Shown here: piece by piece, positions 21,520 to 23,585 of the stretch
How the letters are laid out: each line of letters opens with the position of its first letter
Position numbering within the stretch: position 1 is the stretch's first letter
Virus record (IMG/VR): IMGVR_UViG_3300022198_003902
Span: 1-23,585 of that record
Length of the DNA stretch: 23,585 nt
Direction: 5' to 3' (one strand)
Origin: a virus
Position numbers and translations under genes: made by a program
The notes under the pieces: generated by a model
The model's input: the letters and a program-made list of their open reading frames with translations, nothing else
Databases searched by the model: none
What the model was told of the DNA's origin: nothing

Positions 21520-23585
21520 ATGGCAGAAGACTTTTACATTGATGAGTTTTCTCTAACTCCGGAGAAAGAACCAGAGAAAGAAAAACCAGTTATACAGATT
21601 CCAGAACGTAAAGGAGAACCTTCTCCTATAGCTGATTTTTTATTTGGACCTAAGGGTACAGAACTTTCTGGTGATAGTTTCTTAGCTGCTGGAAAAGTAG
21701 CACGAAGAATCGGGGAGCGAGTGGCGGGCGTCAAGGAAGAAGACTTAACACCTTTAGGTGAGGTTGATCCTTTTAGCGCTTTTGTTGGAGGTGTTGTAGA
21801 TGGTACTATTAAAATTCCTTATGGAGTAGCATCCCTAACTGCAGAAATTATGGATGCGTTAGGAGAAGATAACATACCCGTAGACCAAGGAAAAGTAGCA
21901 CAATTAGAAAAATATTTTAGTAATACTGTATTTGGAAAAATACAACAAGGAGCAGAAGATACTATTAAAGATTCTGCTATTGGAAAATTAACTTCTGCTT
22001 TAACTCAATTATATGGATATGGTAGATTAGGTGCTGCAGGAGCAGTGAAAGTAGGAGATAAAGCAGTACAAATATATAATAAATTTTCTAATGCAGCTAA
22101 GTTAAATAAAGTAGCAAGAGCTAGTAACAATACGACTAAGGCAATTATTAGAGCAAAAGAATTAAATAAATTAACAGGTATTCCTAAACATGCTGCTGTG
22201 ATTTTAGGTGGTGCTACAGGGACAGCAATGGTAGCTGATGTAGAAGATATTGGAACTTGGGGAGATGTATTAGGAGGACCTACTGCATTAGATAGAGACG
22301 AAAGACCAACTTCGGATGAAGATGCTACTAGAAGATTATGGAATCGATTTAAATTTGGAACCGAAGGAGCTGTTGTTTCAGTTCCTTTAGCTTATGGAAT
22401 TAATAAAGTAGCTAAAAAAATTGCTAAACATGGAAATGAATTAAAATATAGTGATAAAAAAATTGATCAATTAATTAATAAGTACATGGTCCAACCATTT
22501 AGACCTGCTGGTAAAAAAGAACAATATTTATTCGAAGGCATAAAAAAAGTAGAAGGAAAAGTTTCTGCAGGACAAGTAACCGCAACTGATTTAATTAAAG
22601 ACATAGATCAAACTTTATACAATGTTGCTAAACAATCTGGATTATCTACAGGGAATAAAAATTGGAAACGAATCGTAGGACGATTAGATGAATTATTAAC
22701 ATCTTCAGACGATGTTATTCAAGGTGGTAAAATAATATTTAAAGGATTTGAACCTAAACAATTAAATCAATTTTATAATTTTTTAGATGAGGTTGGAATA
22801 TCTAAACCACAAGGAAGAACTTTAGTAGAAGAAATGATTAAAGTTAGAGAACAGTTTAATGTGTTTAAAAATAGTTTGTTTAAAGGTGGAAATATAAACG
22901 CAGCAAATAAAGAGTTTTCTTCTATCATGAGCGAAAGAATGAGAAATATATTTAATTCTGAATATAAAATTATGGAAGGTAAAAGTATATTTCCATGGTT
23001 AAATTATAAGCCAACCGACGCTGTTATTAATGATGTTAAAGGAGTATTTCAACGATATGCAAAACAAAATAATATTAATTTAAGTGAAACAGACTTAGAT
23101 GTCATTATTGAAGATATTTATAAGAACATTCGATTTAATGATTTAACTAAAACACCTGAATTTCCTTCAACTGTATTAAGTGTATTAGATGATAAAGCAA
23201 CTCAACTTATTAATATTGCAGACAATATTAAAGGCGGAGCATTTAAACCTACTACGTTAATCCAATCAGAAAAAGATTTAAGAGCTTTTCAAAGATTCTA
23301 TGGACAAAAAAGAGATTTAAGAAATACTATTATTAATACAATAAATGATCTTAGTACACTAGCTGCAAAAGATGAATTTTATAATGGCGTATTACAAAAA
23401 TCAAAAGAATTAGCAGCTAATGGACAACGAGCTACAGTATACCCAACTCGTTTACAAGCATTAAGAAATTTACCTAATCAACAAATTATAACTAATCCTC
23501 AAGGTCTTCAAATTAAATCTTCTTTAGGAGAATCTGTCTATACTAATCCTTTAAACGGACAATTTACTTCTAAAGAATTAAAAGA
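21520..23585 (+). CDS. Large internal/ejection virion protein, 3' end outside window
   Basis: An open frame of 688 codons that runs off the window end; AAGGA six bases before ATG supports the start. It begins MAEDFYIDEFSLTPEKEPEK, then a Lys/Glu/Pro-rich stretch and SPIADFLFGPKGTELSGDSF. There are hydrophobic helices near residues 224-242 (HAAVILGGATGTAMVADV) and 283-300 (GAVVSVPLAYGINKVAKK). From about 310 onward it is long, charged and helical. I see no lysozyme or transglycosylase motif in the visible part. By position and size it resembles the large internal proteins of podoviruses that cross the cell envelope with the DNA. A C-terminal enzyme domain beyond the window cannot be excluded. 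Confidence 0.8.
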   Translation, partial: MAEDFYIDEFSLTPEKEPEKEKPVIQIPERKGEPSPIADFLFGPKGTELSGDSFLAAGKVARRIGERVAGVKEEDLTPLGEVDPFSAFVGGVVDGTIKIPYGVASLTAEIMDALGEDNIPVDQGKVAQLEKYFSNTVFGKIQQGAEDTIKDSAIGKLTSALTQLYGYGRLGAAGAVKVGDKAVQIYNKFSNAAKLNKVARASNNTTKAIIRAKELNKLTGIPKHAAVILGGATGTAMVADVEDIGTWGDVLGGPTALDRDERPTSDEDATRRLWNRFKFGTEGAVVSVPLAYGINKVAKKIAKHGNELKYSDKKIDQLINKYMVQPFRPAGKKEQYLFEGIKKVEGKVSAGQVTATDLIKDIDQTLYNVAKQSGLSTGNKNWKRIVGRLDELLTSSDDVIQGGKIIFKGFEPKQLNQFYNFLDEVGISKPQGRTLVEEMIKVREQFNVFKNSLFKGGNINAANKEFSSIMSERMRNIFNSEYKIMEGKSIFPWLNYKPTDAVINDVKGVFQRYAKQNNINLSETDLDVIIEDIYKNIRFNDLTKTPEFPSTVLSVLDDKATQLINIADNIKGGAFKPTTLIQSEKDLRAFQRFYGQKRDLRNTIINTINDLSTLAAKDEFYNGVLQKSKELAANGQRATVYPTRLQALRNLPNQQIITNPQGLQIKSSLGESVYTNPLNGQFTSKELK

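Overview
The window is a block of late (virion) genes from a tailed phage. All genes lie on the + strand, they are packed with almost no gaps, and base composition is AT-rich (AGA arginine codons, A/T third positions). Several core proteins look like the short-tail machinery of P22/SU10-type podoviruses: a gp4-like tail accessory factor, an SU10-type adaptor and a gp10-like stabilization/tail-hub protein. The surrounding small proteins and the concanavalin/SPRY/DUF7483 fibre genes are, from memory, typical of uncultured marine podoviruses and pelagiphages. A marine alphaproteobacterial host such as SAR11 is therefore a reasonable guess but is not proven by this sequence. There is no integrase, polymerase, tRNA, CRISPR array or insertion sequence here.

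Layout. 1-1000: small virion genes (73, 74 and 91 aa), with the only sizeable untranslated gap (285-446, promoter-like motifs plus a 10-bp stem) and a perfect UUCG-loop hairpin (681-700). 1005-2899: gp4-like factor, a small protein with a C-terminal FCCH-like beta domain, and the adaptor. 2912-13570: about 10.6 kb of adhesin genes: two small beta-rich proteins, a fibre with TAKL repeats, a tail-fibre assembly chaperone-like protein, then the duplicated cassette. 13580-17759: gp10-like hub, a 61-aa protein, a 490-aa virion protein and two small proteins. 17835-23585: four probable internal/ejection proteins, the last cut by the window end.

The most striking feature is a duplicated three-gene adhesin cassette. 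The set [anchor + IPT/TIG + He_PIG Ig-like] - [LamG-like + SPRY] - [DUF7483-like triple repeat] occurs at 4956-8077 and again at 8527-11752, with an anchor + IPT copy lacking the last domain between them (8081-8527). Conserved ends and junctions, including a 37-nt identical block, alternate with highly divergent central parts. It is followed by a long/short pair of proteins built on a 21-22-residue repeat (11759-12589 and 12592-12843).

The genes appear to be translated as one coupled operon: eight gene pairs overlap as TAATG (stop TAA, start ATG) and others overlap by 4 or 8 nt. The core genes at each end would build the neck, tail and ejection apparatus. The middle block would supply alternative or multi-part receptor-binding fibres. 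Function assignments for the fibre cassette rest on recognisable domain patterns; roles in receptor binding are inferred.
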